From an uncultured Alphaproteobacteria bacterium (GTDB taxonomy: Bacteria > Pseudomonadota > Alphaproteobacteria > Micavibrionales > Micavibrionaceae), in the NCBI GenBank assembly GCA_946481105.1, contig CAMLMM010000078.1, forward strand, positions 1-8,722: a stretch of DNA of 8,722 bases, given 5' to 3'. A model generated the notes under the pieces. It was not told the DNA's origin and did not search any database. It saw only the letters and a list, made by a program, of their open reading frames with translations. Of the stretch, positions 1 through 6,717 are shown one piece after another (within the stretch, counting starts at the first letter, position 1; every line of letters begins with the position of its first letter). The translations under genes and the position numbers were made by a program.

Positions 1-95
1 CTCACCCCAACCCTCTCCCGCAAGGGGAGAGGGAGAACTCATCCCTACTTACCTCTCCCTCGATGGGAGAGGTCGGCGCCCCCACGCCGGGTGAG
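1..95. repeat. REP-like palindromic repeat with cloverleaf potential
   Basis: The segment holds four nested inverted repeats. An outer pair, CTCACCC (1-7) with GGGTGAG (89-95), encloses three hairpins. The first is CCCTCTCCC (11-19) with GGGAGAGGG (25-33). The second is ACCTCTCCC (51-59) with GGGAGAGGT (65-73). The third is CGGCG (74-78) with CGCCG (85-89), sharing base 89 with the outer pair. All stems are perfect. Bases 96-97 (GG) suggest the outer stem continues with CC just left of the window. Intergenic repeats made of CTCACCC and CTCTCCC modules are common in proteobacterial genomes as REP-type elements. Assigning this one to that class is inference, since only one copy is visible. It could also end the transcript of a gene lying to the left. 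Confidence 0.7.
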
Positions 96-189
96 GGTGG
101 ACTCTGCACTGACCACTCTCAACGCACCACTTTATTCCCAAAATCGCAAAACGAACTGAGTTTTACCGGGGCAATCCCCCCTAAAACTC

Positions 190-219
190 TTGTGAAACCG
201 TGCCCCCTTGGTTTAAAAT
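190..219 (+). promoter_or_regulatory. candidate promoter of the amidase gene
   Basis: TTGTGA (190-195) and TAAAAT (214-219) resemble -35 and -10 boxes with an 18-base spacer. Transcription would begin near 226. That is too close to a TTG at 229 or an ATG at 232 for a normal leader, but it gives an untranslated leader of about 30 bases for the ATG at 259. Bases 96-189 show nothing else I can name. Confidence 0.35.
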
Positions 220-258
220 TATCCTCCTTTGATGTTCACTTCTCTTTCTTTTATGCTC

Positions 259-1461
259 ATGCGCCGCCATATCATTCTCCCATTCTTCCTTATTGCGTTC
301 CTGTTCCTGACGGCGGTTCCTGCCTGGGCGCTCGATGTTCTTTCCGTCCGCTTCGGCGTGAATTCGGGGCGCGAACGCGTGGTGATCGAATTATCGGCCA
401 AGGCCGAATTCCGCGCTTTCGTCATGACGGACCCGAACCGCATCGTGATCGACATGAAAAATTTCGGCTGGCGCGTCGATGCTCCGCCCCAGACATCCAA
501 TACTCTTATTTCGGATGTGCGGTATGGCCCGTTGGGCAACGGGCAGGGGCGGCTGGTGCTGGAAACACGGCAACCGGTCGTTATCAAATCGGCATTCTCG
601 ATTTCACGGGTGGCCAATCTGCCCGACCGCATCGTGATCGATTTTACACCGGTCTCGGCCGAGACGATGGCGAAGGCCCAGGATCAGGTGATAGGCCAGT
701 TGAATGCCACGGGACCGAAAGCCAAGCCAGGCGCGTCAAGCCCTGCAGAACCGGCGGCAAAAAAATCGCGCAGGAAACCCATGGTTATTATCGACCCGGG
801 TCATGGCGGGCAGGATCCTGGCGCGATGGGCGTCAACGGCATGTATGAAAAGGCGCTGGTTCTTTCTGTCGCGCTCGAACTCAGAAAGCAGCTTGAATCT
901 TCGGGCTATGATGTGCGCCTGACGCGGGAAAAGGATATCTTTATCCCGCTGCGTGACCGCGTCATGTATGCGCGAAAGAAAAAGGGCGACCTGTTTATTT
1001 CACTGCATGCTGATTCAATTCAGAAAGCGGATGTCAGTGGCGCGTCGGTGTATACGCTTTCGGAAAAGGCATCGGATGCCGAAGCCGAAAAACTGGCGGA
1101 ACGTGAAAACAAGTCGGATATGATTGCCGGGATAGACCTGTCGCATCAGGAAGCGGACGTGGCGAATATCCTGATTGACCTCGCCGCGCGTGATACGATG
1201 AACCAGTCGCGTTTTATGGCAGGGACGGTGCTGACGACCTTCAGTGCGCAGGGCGTGAGCACACTGGACCGTACGCCACGCTCCGCCGGGTTCGCCGTGC
1301 TCAAGGCGATGGATATTCCCTCCATTCTGGTTGAGATGGGGTATCTGACCAACCAGCTGGAAGTAAACCGTCTGAGCACGCCTGCCTATCGTAAGAAAAT
1401 CGCGACGGCGTTGAAGCATAGCGTGGACGTCTATTTCCAGAAAGTCGGGATGCCGAAGTGA
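259..1461 (+). CDS. amiC: N-acetylmuramoyl-L-alanine amidase, AmiC-like (AMIN + Amidase_3)
   Basis: Zinc amidase that cleaves the bond between N-acetylmuramic acid and the stem peptide of peptidoglycan, in the periplasm, normally for daughter-cell separation. From the ATG at 259 the protein has 400 residues. Residues 1-24 are a signal peptide (MRRH, hydrophobic core, cleavage after AWA). An AMIN domain follows at about 25-130, then a linker rich in Ala, Lys and Pro, and an Amidase_3 domain from about 175 to the end. The probable zinc ligands and catalytic residues are visible: His182 in DPGHGG, Glu197 in MYEKA, His250 in SLHAD and Glu359 in VEMGY. The charged insertion at about 268-320 corresponds to the autoinhibitory helix region of E. 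coli AmiA/B/C, which is relieved there by EnvC or NlpD. Starts at 229 (TTG), 232 and 253 are also open. None has a Shine-Dalgarno; I prefer 259 for its clean signal peptide. The family call is certain, the symbol less so. Confidence 0.93.
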   Translation: MRRHIILPFFLIAFLFLTAVPAWALDVLSVRFGVNSGRERVVIELSAKAEFRAFVMTDPNRIVIDMKNFGWRVDAPPQTSNTLISDVRYGPLGNGQGRLVLETRQPVVIKSAFSISRVANLPDRIVIDFTPVSAETMAKAQDQVIGQLNATGPKAKPGASSPAEPAAKKSRRKPMVIIDPGHGGQDPGAMGVNGMYEKALVLSVALELRKQLESSGYDVRLTREKDIFIPLRDRVMYARKKKGDLFISLHADSIQKADVSGASVYTLSEKASDAEAEKLAERENKSDMIAGIDLSHQEADVANILIDLAARDTMNQSRFMAGTVLTTFSAQGVSTLDRTPRSAGFAVLKAMDIPSILVEMGYLTNQLEVNRLSTPAYRKKIATALKHSVDVYFQKVGMPK

Positions 1462-1568
1462 AAAAAACTATAGTACGGGATTGAAACCAATGGGCATCTG
1501 ATTTACCTTGTTGTGTGTTTTTCTTGAAGGGGAAGCATTTTTATTAACTTAAACGTAATGAGGATATC

Positions 1569-1757
1569 ATGACAAAAGTAATCGCTATGGTTTGCATTCT
1601 GGGTTCCACACTGGCACTGGCTGCTTGTGACACCGCTGGCTCCGGCTATGTTGACACCCAGGCTCCTTACGGCCAGACCCGCACCGCTGGTGGTGACAAT
1701 GCTCCGGCTCCCGTAAAAAGCGCTGAGCCAGTATTCGAGAAAAAAGTAACGAAGTAA
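1569..1757 (+). CDS. small secreted lipoprotein, function unknown
   Basis: A 62-residue protein. Residues 1-19 form a short lipoprotein signal peptide with a Lys at position 3 and a hydrophobic core. It ends in a good lipobox, Leu-Ala-Ala-Cys at 17-20, so Cys20 would be lipidated and become the mature N-terminus. The mature part is about 43 residues, low in complexity, rich in Ala, Gly, Pro and Thr, and ends in a basic tail (EKKVTK). No enzymatic domain is visible and I do not recognise a family. Asp follows the lipid Cys; in E. coli that residue favours retention in the inner membrane, but the rule is uncertain in Alphaproteobacteria. A GAGG at 1560-1563 sits 5 bases before the ATG. The gene lies 107 bases after the amidase, with no terminator between, and has its own strong terminator behind it, so it is either the last gene of that unit or a separate short transcript. 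A structural or envelope role is a guess. Confidence 0.75.
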   Translation: MTKVIAMVCILGSTLALAACDTAGSGYVDTQAPYGQTRTAGGDNAPAPVKSAEPVFEKKVTK

Positions 1758-1779
1758 TTTCGTTCTTCTCCGAAGATTT

Positions 1780-1810
1780 AAGGCCACCTTCGCGGGTGGC
1801 CTTTTTCTTT
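1780..1810 (+). terminator. rho-independent terminator after the lipoprotein gene
   Basis: AAGGCCACC (1780-1788) pairs perfectly with GGTGGCCTT (1795-1803) around a six-base loop, and the T-rich run at 1802-1810 follows. It starts 23 bases after the lipoprotein stop codon and separates that gene from the downstream one. Confidence 0.9.
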
Positions 1811-1822
1811 TCCGGAATAATG

Positions 1823-1851
1823 TTGACATAACAATTAGGCGGTGCTTAGAT
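1823..1851 (+). promoter_or_regulatory. candidate promoter overlapping the start of the OPR/RAP-like gene
   Basis: A perfect TTGACA (1823-1828) is followed, after 17 bases, by TTAGAT (1846-1851), a weak -10 box. It lies just behind a terminator, where the next gene needs its own promoter. Transcription would start near 1858-1859, at or beside the second in-frame ATG (1859). That would give a leaderless messenger. Confidence 0.4.
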
Positions 1852-3004
1852 GCCCGCCATGAAACGACATTATCCCTCCGCCCAAACTATGAATACCCTC
1901 ATCCAGCCGTTCCGCCGGCTGGAAAGCAATTTTGAACACTATGTCCGTCAATGGCCCCAGACAGCGGATGTCCATGCCGAAGTCTGCGACGTGCTGAATC
2001 AGGGGCTGGATATGAACCGGACCGCCAAACTGTTCCAGATGCTGACCATTGCCGTACTGAAATGTAATATCTATCCGAAACCGGATACGGCTGCTCTGGC
2101 ACAGAATTTGTCGGACCTGCTGGGGCAATGGCTGCAACGGGACTTTGATCCATCACGGAATGTCGGCATCGGAACCTTGGTCAATCTGGCCGATGCCTGC
2201 CGCCGACTGAAATTGCGGCCACCAGCCGAAGTGGTTGATTATATGGAAGAGCAGACGGCGTATATGGCCAGTGAAATGCAAGCTTTTGATGCCAAGCGTA
2301 TCCTGATGTTCTATGCCGATCTGGCTATTCCAATACAGGCACCGCAATTTGGAACGCTGGCTGATGCAATAACACAATCGGATATCAAGCTTGAAAGACC
2401 GCATATTGCAGATATCTGCGATGCATCGGCCAAGCTGGACGCGCTTTCCTACGGGGCGCTGGGGCCGCTGCCAAAACGGCTTTATGAGGCTATGGTTCGA
2501 CGGTCGCGGTTCAATCAGCAGGTCATGGGGCAGGGGGCAGAACTTGGCAAGGCTGACAAAATGCTCCGGGCCGCGCAGTTCTGGTTTGATGGCGATATCA
2601 CTCAACTGGAAGGTGATCATAAATTTGGCTTAAACGGTCATTTCCGCAGCGCCGTTCTGCCATCCCTGGAATGGCCAGTTTACCGGGCCTGTGCAAAACG
2701 CCAGGTGATTGTTGTCAGCAATACATCACATCATTACCTGAGCGAGCCATGCGAAACAGATGGGCGTACCTATCGGTTGAACGGTCAGGCCTTATATGAA
2801 TCTTTCATCATGCATCGTGAGGGAGGACGCGCAAATATTCTGCATGTGCCCGCTTCTGCGTATCCCAGCTCAAATAACAAGATGCGCCGCATATTCGGCG
2901 ACGCAGCCTATAAACCAAAAGGTATCTGGTGCCTGGGAACAGATGAACTGCTTCGTCGGCCACGTGACTTTGAATTGGTGGCGCTGCCTCAATTCCCCAT
3001 ATAA
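1850..3004 (+). CDS. putative OPR-repeat protein with RAP-like C-terminal domain
   Basis: A 384-residue soluble protein with no signal peptide or membrane segment. Residues about 58-219 read as consecutive pairs of amphipathic helices of roughly 38-47 residues: 58-105, 107-147, 148-186 and 187-219. The second pair (helix [17 protein letters not shown], then [10 protein letters not shown]) closely resembles the octotricopeptide (OPR) pattern, in which an Ala/Leu-rich helix ends in a Leu-x-x-Arg-Pro-Pro turn. Residues about 282-352 resemble a RAP domain: a strand ending in VVSNTSHHY where RAP has V-x-V-D-G-P-S-H-F, then [10 protein letters not shown], a Gly-rich turn, and a strand ending in HVPASAY. 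OPR and RAP modules in chloroplast, mitochondrial and some bacterial proteins bind RNA. The RAP fold is related to PD-(D/E)XK nucleases, but the usual Asp is missing here, so binding rather than cleavage is likelier. AGGCGG (1837-1842) supports the ATG at 1850; 1859 and 1889 are alternatives. The gene is certain. The domain call is by eye and could be wrong. Confidence 0.85.
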   Translation: MPAMKRHYPSAQTMNTLIQPFRRLESNFEHYVRQWPQTADVHAEVCDVLNQGLDMNRTAKLFQMLTIAVLKCNIYPKPDTAALAQNLSDLLGQWLQRDFDPSRNVGIGTLVNLADACRRLKLRPPAEVVDYMEEQTAYMASEMQAFDAKRILMFYADLAIPIQAPQFGTLADAITQSDIKLERPHIADICDASAKLDALSYGALGPLPKRLYEAMVRRSRFNQQVMGQGAELGKADKMLRAAQFWFDGDITQLEGDHKFGLNGHFRSAVLPSLEWPVYRACAKRQVIVVSNTSHHYLSEPCETDGRTYRLNGQALYESFIMHREGGRANILHVPASAYPSSNNKMRRIFGDAAYKPKGIWCLGTDELLRRPRDFELVALPQFPI

Positions 3005-5235
3005 TCCGGCAGCCATTTCTCGTTGACGGTGACCAGCGCGGCCACATCGGTGGTTGCCCCGTTGACATTCAGCTTGCCATCGTTTGTCGTGACGCCGATA
3101 CGGGTCACGGGAACGCCTGCGATATTGGCGGCTGCGATAATCTCATCCGGCTTGGTGCTGGTCACGACATAGCGCGCCTGATCTTCGCCGAACCAGAAAC
3201 CGGCTGGGTTGTCGGCGGCGTACTGGATATGGGCGCCAGTACCGGTAGCCATCGCCATCTCGGCGAGTGCGACCAGCAAACCGCCGTCACTGACATCGTG
3301 GCAGGCATTGATACTGCCATTCAGGATATGCACACGAACGAAATCGCCGTGGCGTTTCTCGGTCGGTAGGTCAACCGGTGGCGCACCGCCTTCTTCACGG
3401 TTGTGAATCTCGCGCAGGTAAAGCGACTGACCCAGATGACCTTTGGTATCGCCGATCACTAGAATGCTGTCATCACCCTGAACAAAGCCCAGCCCAACGG
3501 CCTGGCTGTGATCGGCAATGATACCCACGCCGCCAATGGTCGGGGTTGGCTGGATGGCTGTCCCGGATGTTTCATTATACAGGGACACGTTGCCCGATAC
3601 GATTGGGTAGTCCAGCGTGCGGCAGGCTTCGCCCATACCGTCGAGTGCGGCGATAAACTGGCCCATAATCTCCGGCTTTTCGGGGTTGCCGAAGTTTAGG
3701 TTATTGGTAATCGCCAGTGGTGTTGCGCCAGTCGCGGTGATATTGCGCCATGTTTCGGTGACGGCCTGCTTGCCGCCTTCAAACGGGTCGGCCTGCACAT
3801 AACGTGGTGTGACATCAGATGTCAGGGCCAGCGCCTTGGCTTTGCCCGGTATCTTGACCAAAGCGGCATCGCCGGCCTTCAGCGATTGCGTCGCGGCAAT
3901 ACCGGGGCTGAAAATGGTTTCGTTCATGACAAGGGAATCGTACTGCTCCCATATCCAGCGCTTGGACGCGAGGTCGGGACATTGCAGCAGACGGGTAAGG
4001 GTTCCCATTATATCTGCGCATGGGTACGCGGCATCATCCAGCGGGGCTGGCTTCTTCGGCGCGGCGGATGGACGGTCATAAAGCGGTGACTGGTCGACCA
4101 GCGGCGGGACCGGCATATCGCACCAGCATTCGCCGTACATATACAGTTTCAGGCGTTTGTCGTCGGTGGTGTGGCCGATCACCGCGAAATCGAGGTCCCA
4201 TTTCTCGAATATCTTGCGGGCCATATCTTCGTGGCCAGGTTTCAGAATCATCAGCATGCGTTCCTGTGATTCCGACAGCATGATCTCATACGGGACCATG
4301 CCCTGTTCGCGTTGTGGTACGTCACCCAGATTCAGGACAACACCGATCTCGCCTTTGGACGCAATCTCGACCGAGGAGGAGGTAAGGCCAGCGGCGCCCA
4401 TATCCTGAATCGAAATAATGGCATCCGACTGCATGAGTTCAAGGCAGGCTTCGATCAGCAGTTTCTCGGTGAACGGGTCGCCAACCTGCACGGTCGGGCG
4501 GTTATCTTCGTTACCATCGCCGAACTCGGCTGAGGCCATCGTGGCTCCGTGAATACCATCGCGGCCGGTTTTCGACCCGACATAAACGATAGGCTGGTTC
4601 ACGCCTGCGCCGCGGGCATAGTATATCTTATCCTGATCGGCCAGACCGACGGTCATGGCGTTGACGAGGTTGTTGCCGTTATAGGATTTGTGAAAGTTGG
4701 TTTCACCGCCGACGGTCGGTACACCGGTCGAATTGCCGTAGCCGGAAATCCCGGCGACCACACCACGGATAAGCCCGCGTGTTTTCGGGTGTGATGGTTC
4801 GCCAAAACGCAATGCATTCAGATTGGCGATCGGGCGTGCGCCCATCGTGAATACATCACGCATAATCCCGCCGACACCCGTCGCCGCGCCCTGATACGGC
4901 TCGATATAGGATGGGTGGTTATGCGATTCCATTTTAAAGACCGCGGCTTGACCATCACCAATATCGATAACCCCGGCGTTTTCGCCCGGCCCCTGAATAA
5001 CGCATTTGCCCGTAGTAGGCAGCTTCTTGAGGTGGATGCGGGATGATTTGTAGGAACAATGCTCCGACCACATGACCGAGAAAATGCCCAGTTCGGTATA
5101 ACTCGGCGTGCGGCCCATAATCGACAGGATAAGCTTATATTCATCGGCAGTGACGCCGAATGTCTTGGCCAGCTCGGCCGTGACGACTGGTTCCTGTATC
5201 GCGGGTTTTTGTTGCTTGAGGGCGGGGCTCGACAT
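2989..5235 (-). CDS. purL: phosphoribosylformylglycinamidine synthase subunit II (small PurL)
   Basis: Catalytic subunit of FGAM synthase: FGAR, ATP and ammonia from glutamine give FGAM in cytoplasmic de novo purine synthesis. At 748 residues it is the small PurL type, which works as a complex with separate PurQ and PurS. Visible family motifs include [11 protein letters not shown] (55-65, with the conserved His59), KMESHNHPS (101-109) and the glycine-rich [14 protein letters not shown] (116-129). Two repeated AIR-synthase-like halves follow, with a second ATP-fold signature near the end ([16 protein letters not shown]). Both ends look complete. The ATG at 5235 is preceded by AAGGAG nine bases upstream, inside the last codons of the acetyltransferase gene, whose stop lies three bases before this start. 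Translational coupling is likely. The 3' end overlaps the convergent OPR/RAP-like gene by 16 bp, with no terminator between them. Confidence 0.98.
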   Translation of the reverse strand: MSSPALKQQKPAIQEPVVTAELAKTFGVTADEYKLILSIMGRTPSYTELGIFSVMWSEHCSYKSSRIHLKKLPTTGKCVIQGPGENAGVIDIGDGQAAVFKMESHNHPSYIEPYQGAATGVGGIMRDVFTMGARPIANLNALRFGEPSHPKTRGLIRGVVAGISGYGNSTGVPTVGGETNFHKSYNGNNLVNAMTVGLADQDKIYYARGAGVNQPIVYVGSKTGRDGIHGATMASAEFGDGNEDNRPTVQVGDPFTEKLLIEACLELMQSDAIISIQDMGAAGLTSSSVEIASKGEIGVVLNLGDVPQREQGMVPYEIMLSESQERMLMILKPGHEDMARKIFEKWDLDFAVIGHTTDDKRLKLYMYGECWCDMPVPPLVDQSPLYDRPSAAPKKPAPLDDAAYPCADIMGTLTRLLQCPDLASKRWIWEQYDSLVMNETIFSPGIAATQSLKAGDAALVKIPGKAKALALTSDVTPRYVQADPFEGGKQAVTETWRNITATGATPLAITNNLNFGNPEKPEIMGQFIAALDGMGEACRTLDYPIVSGNVSLYNETSGTAIQPTPTIGGVGIIADHSQAVGLGFVQGDDSILVIGDTKGHLGQSLYLREIHNREEGGAPPVDLPTEKRHGDFVRVHILNGSINACHDVSDGGLLVALAEMAMATGTGAHIQYAADNPAGFWFGEDQARYVVTSTKPDEIIAAANIAGVPVTRIGVTTNDGKLNVNGATTDVAALVTVNEKWLPDYMGN

Positions 5236-5238
5236 TGA

Positions 5239-5715
5239 TCATATCTCCTTGATCATCAGGTTACAGACATGGCTGTAACCCTGTTCTTCATAAAATTGCT
5301 TGTTCTTCTTGTTGCCGTTGACGACCAGCAACGAAATGTAATTCGCTTTCTGCTTTTTGGCGATCATCTCGGCGCGGGCGAGAATATCAGTGCCAAGGCC
5401 GAGGCCACGGTAATCCTCTTCAATGACCAGATTGTTGATGATGGCATAGGGTTTGCCATCATTGATGGGGTCGTTGCAGATGCGAACACCGACAGCGCCA
5501 ATGGTTTCAGATGATGTCTGAGCCGCGTATAATTGATAGCCTTCAGAACGGGCCTGGGTTAGTTGGGCATAGCATTTGGCCAGGGTAAGCGTTGGTGCTA
5601 TTTCCGGCGTTTCAATCTCGGAAAGCTGTTTGAGCACCGGAAAGACATCAGCAAACTGCTTTTCGGTTTTTACTTCGTTCAGGTCGAATTTGATGGGCGG
5701 AATGGCTGTACTCAT
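5239..5715 (-). CDS. GNAT-family N-acetyltransferase
   Basis: A 158-residue member of the Gcn5-related superfamily, which moves an acetyl group from acetyl-CoA to an amine; the substrate here is unknown. The acetyl-CoA pyrophosphate-binding loop (motif A) is clear: NLVIEEDYRGLGLG at 95-108, followed by the helix ILARAEMIAKK. Motif B is present as NKQFYEEQGY (138-147), with the typical Tyr at the end of the fold. The N-terminal 40 residues are less conserved in appearance. Although the frame stays open upstream to 5901, I place the start at 5715. It gives a normal-length family member and overlaps the purQ stop codon in an ATGA arrangement, and everything upstream is purQ in another frame. The gene sits inside the purQ-purL operon, so it should be made together with FGAM synthase. 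Whether it acts on a purine enzyme, a metabolite, or something unrelated cannot be told. Confidence 0.9.
   Translation of the reverse strand: MSTAIPPIKFDLNEVKTEKQFADVFPVLKQLSEIETPEIAPTLTLAKCYAQLTQARSEGYQLYAAQTSSETIGAVGVRICNDPINDGKPYAIINNLVIEEDYRGLGLGTDILARAEMIAKKQKANYISLLVVNGNKKNKQFYEEQGYSHVCNLMIKEI
5259..5280 (-). other. hairpin just upstream of the purL ribosome binding site
   Basis: GGTTACAG and CTGTAACC form a perfect 8-bp inverted repeat around six bases, within the last codons of the acetyltransferase (residues 144-151). It ends a few bases before the AAGGAG used by purL. It could tune purL translation or mark an RNA processing site. A perfect repeat of this size is expected about once by chance in a window this long, so the evidence is weak. 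Confidence 0.3.
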
Positions 5716-6404
5716 GCCAGCGCCTCGACAATGCTTTTGAACAGGGGAATACCCTGATGGCCGTTGGCGTGGGGAACGACCGCATCTTCGGGATGCGGCA
5801 TCATGCCCATGATGGTTTTGCTGTCGTTGAATACACCGGCAATATTCGCCGTTGATCCATTGGCATTGGCTGCTTCGGTAATCGCGCCGTCGGTCGTGCA
5901 ATAACGAAAGGCGATCTGGTCGTTATCCTGCAATGATTTCAGCGTGTCATCATTCACGAAATAATTGCCTTCGCCGTGCGCGATGGGCACCTGCAATATT
6001 TGTCCTTTTTTGAAATTGCTGGTGAAATCAGATGCTGCGCTTTCGACTTTCAGGTGAACCTGCTTGCAGATAAAACGCAGGTCGCGGTTACGGAGCAAGG
6101 CACCGGGGACGAGTCCTGTTTCGACCAGCATTTGAAATCCGTTACACACAGCCAGAAGACGCGTGCCTTTCCTGGCACGATCGATAACTTCACGCATAAT
6201 GGGCGAATGCGCAGCCATTGCGCCACAACGCAGGTAGTCACCGTAGGAAAACCCACCAGGCAGAATCATCAGATCACAGTCATTGGGAAGCGATGTGTCT
6301 TTATGCCATACGATTGACGGTGCACGTCCCGATACATGTTCAATGGCCATGGCCATGTCTTTTTCACGGTTGGTGCCGGGGAACAGGATAATGGCGGTTT
6401 TCAT
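5712..6404 (-). CDS. purQ: phosphoribosylformylglycinamidine synthase subunit I (PurQ glutaminase)
   Basis: Class I glutamine amidotransferase subunit of FGAM synthase. It hydrolyses glutamine and passes the ammonia to PurL in the PurL-PurQ-PurS complex. The protein is 230 residues, the usual family size. The oxyanion and early motif FPGTNRE (8-14) and LPGGFSYGDYLRCGAMAAH (48-66) are present. The nucleophile is Cys87 in AVCNGFQML, and the rest of the triad is His204 and Glu206 in MMPHPEDA. Nothing looks missing. The start at 6404 is the first ATG of the family-like N-terminus (MKTAIILFPG); only a weak AGGG lies close before it. It is the first gene of the operon and its stop overlaps the acetyltransferase start by four bases. 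The region upstream has a palindrome and a possible promoter, described separately. Confidence 0.98.
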   Translation of the reverse strand: MKTAIILFPGTNREKDMAMAIEHVSGRAPSIVWHKDTSLPNDCDLMILPGGFSYGDYLRCGAMAAHSPIMREVIDRARKGTRLLAVCNGFQMLVETGLVPGALLRNRDLRFICKQVHLKVESAASDFTSNFKKGQILQVPIAHGEGNYFVNDDTLKSLQDNDQIAFRYCTTDGAITEAANANGSTANIAGVFNDSKTIMGMMPHPEDAVVPHANGHQGIPLFKSIVEALA

Positions 6405-6419
6405 GGCCCTATTTAACCT

Positions 6420-6436
6420 TTGTAATTAAGTTACAA
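6420..6436. promoter_or_regulatory. palindrome in the purQ leader, possible operator
   Basis: TTGTAA (6420-6425) and TTACAA (6431-6436) are a perfect inverted repeat with a five-base centre, itself nearly symmetric. It lies 16 bases before the purQ start codon. The spacing and symmetry suit a dimeric repressor, or a small leader hairpin. No matching copy is seen before purC. Confidence 0.35.
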
Positions 6437-6459
6437 CGCGCGGATGTGTGAGTGGTCGA

Positions 6460-6488
6460 ACCCTAGACTAATCAAGGCTTTTTGCCAA
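6460..6488 (-). promoter_or_regulatory. weak candidate promoter of the purQ operon
   Basis: On the - strand, TTGGCA (6488-6483) and TAGGGT (6465-6460) are separated by 17 bases. The -35 is good and the -10 poor. Transcription would start near 6453 and include the palindrome at 6420-6436 in the leader. Confidence 0.25.
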
Positions 6489-6667
6489 GGGTGAAGCGGG
6501 GTGAAATTGAAATAAAATTTTTCTTGTCATGCCATCAAAAAATATGTACCAATTTTATATCAACAAATTCTGTGGATATATATTTTTATGTTCCGCAGAC
6601 CGGATAGGTGGCGAAAACGCCCCAGCGGGTTGGACACGGGAAAAACAGCTGCTGAAGATGGAAAAAG

Positions 6668-6691
6668 AAAAAACCCCAACTGGGGGTTTTT
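6668..6691 (-). terminator. bidirectional rho-independent terminator
   Basis: AAAAACCCC (6669-6677) pairs with GGGGTTTTT (6683-6691) around a five-base loop. On the - strand it lies 27 bases after the zeta-gene stop and is followed by a T-rich run, so it ends that transcript. The A/T-flanked stem would also work on the + strand. Confidence 0.85.
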
Positions 6692-6717
6692 GTGTTTCTG
6701 GGCTAAAGAAAAGAAGC

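Larger units (their letters stand above)
6405..6717. other. 313-bp non-coding gap between purQ and a zeta gene
   Basis: The part nearest purQ (to about 6490) holds a palindrome and a weak promoter candidate. Bases about 6505-6600 are strikingly AT-rich and open in no convincing coding frame. An open frame on the + strand from 6529 would run through the terminator and antisense to the zeta gene, and looks unlike a protein. Bases 6601-6660 are GC-richer, with a small hairpin GGCG-AAAA-CGCC (6610-6621), and end at the bidirectional terminator. A short + strand RNA ending at 6691 is possible but unproven. I see no tRNA or known RNA family. Confidence 0.6.

Noticed and set aside
1..95. Left-edge repeat as a CRISPR array or tRNA gene
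   Set aside because: There are no regularly spaced direct repeats with unique spacers. Despite the cloverleaf shape it lacks the T-loop GGTTCGA-type sequence, a CCA end and an anticodon arm of normal size.
63..848. Open frame of 261 codons on the + strand over the repeat and the amidase
   Set aside because: It crosses the palindromic repeat and then runs in another frame through the clear amidase gene; the translation is rich in Arg and Gly and looks like no protein family.
3000..5235. Several open frames of 60-90 codons opposite purL
   Set aside because: They are antisense shadows of a strongly conserved gene and have no start signals or recognisable features.
5235..5256. Two direct copies of TTGATCAT around the purL start
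   Set aside because: Both are explained by coding and start-site sequence, and eight-base repeats this close are weak evidence of regulation.
5716..5901. N-terminal extension of the acetyltransferase by 62 codons
   Set aside because: It is purQ read in another frame, full of Arg, Gln and Cys, while the ATGA overlap at 5715 is a standard operon start.
6571..6579. DnaA-box-like TGTGGATAT in an AT-rich block, as a hint of a replication origin
   Set aside because: It is a single copy with one mismatch, without a cluster of boxes, and no dnaA, dnaN, parAB or hemE-like gene lies nearby.
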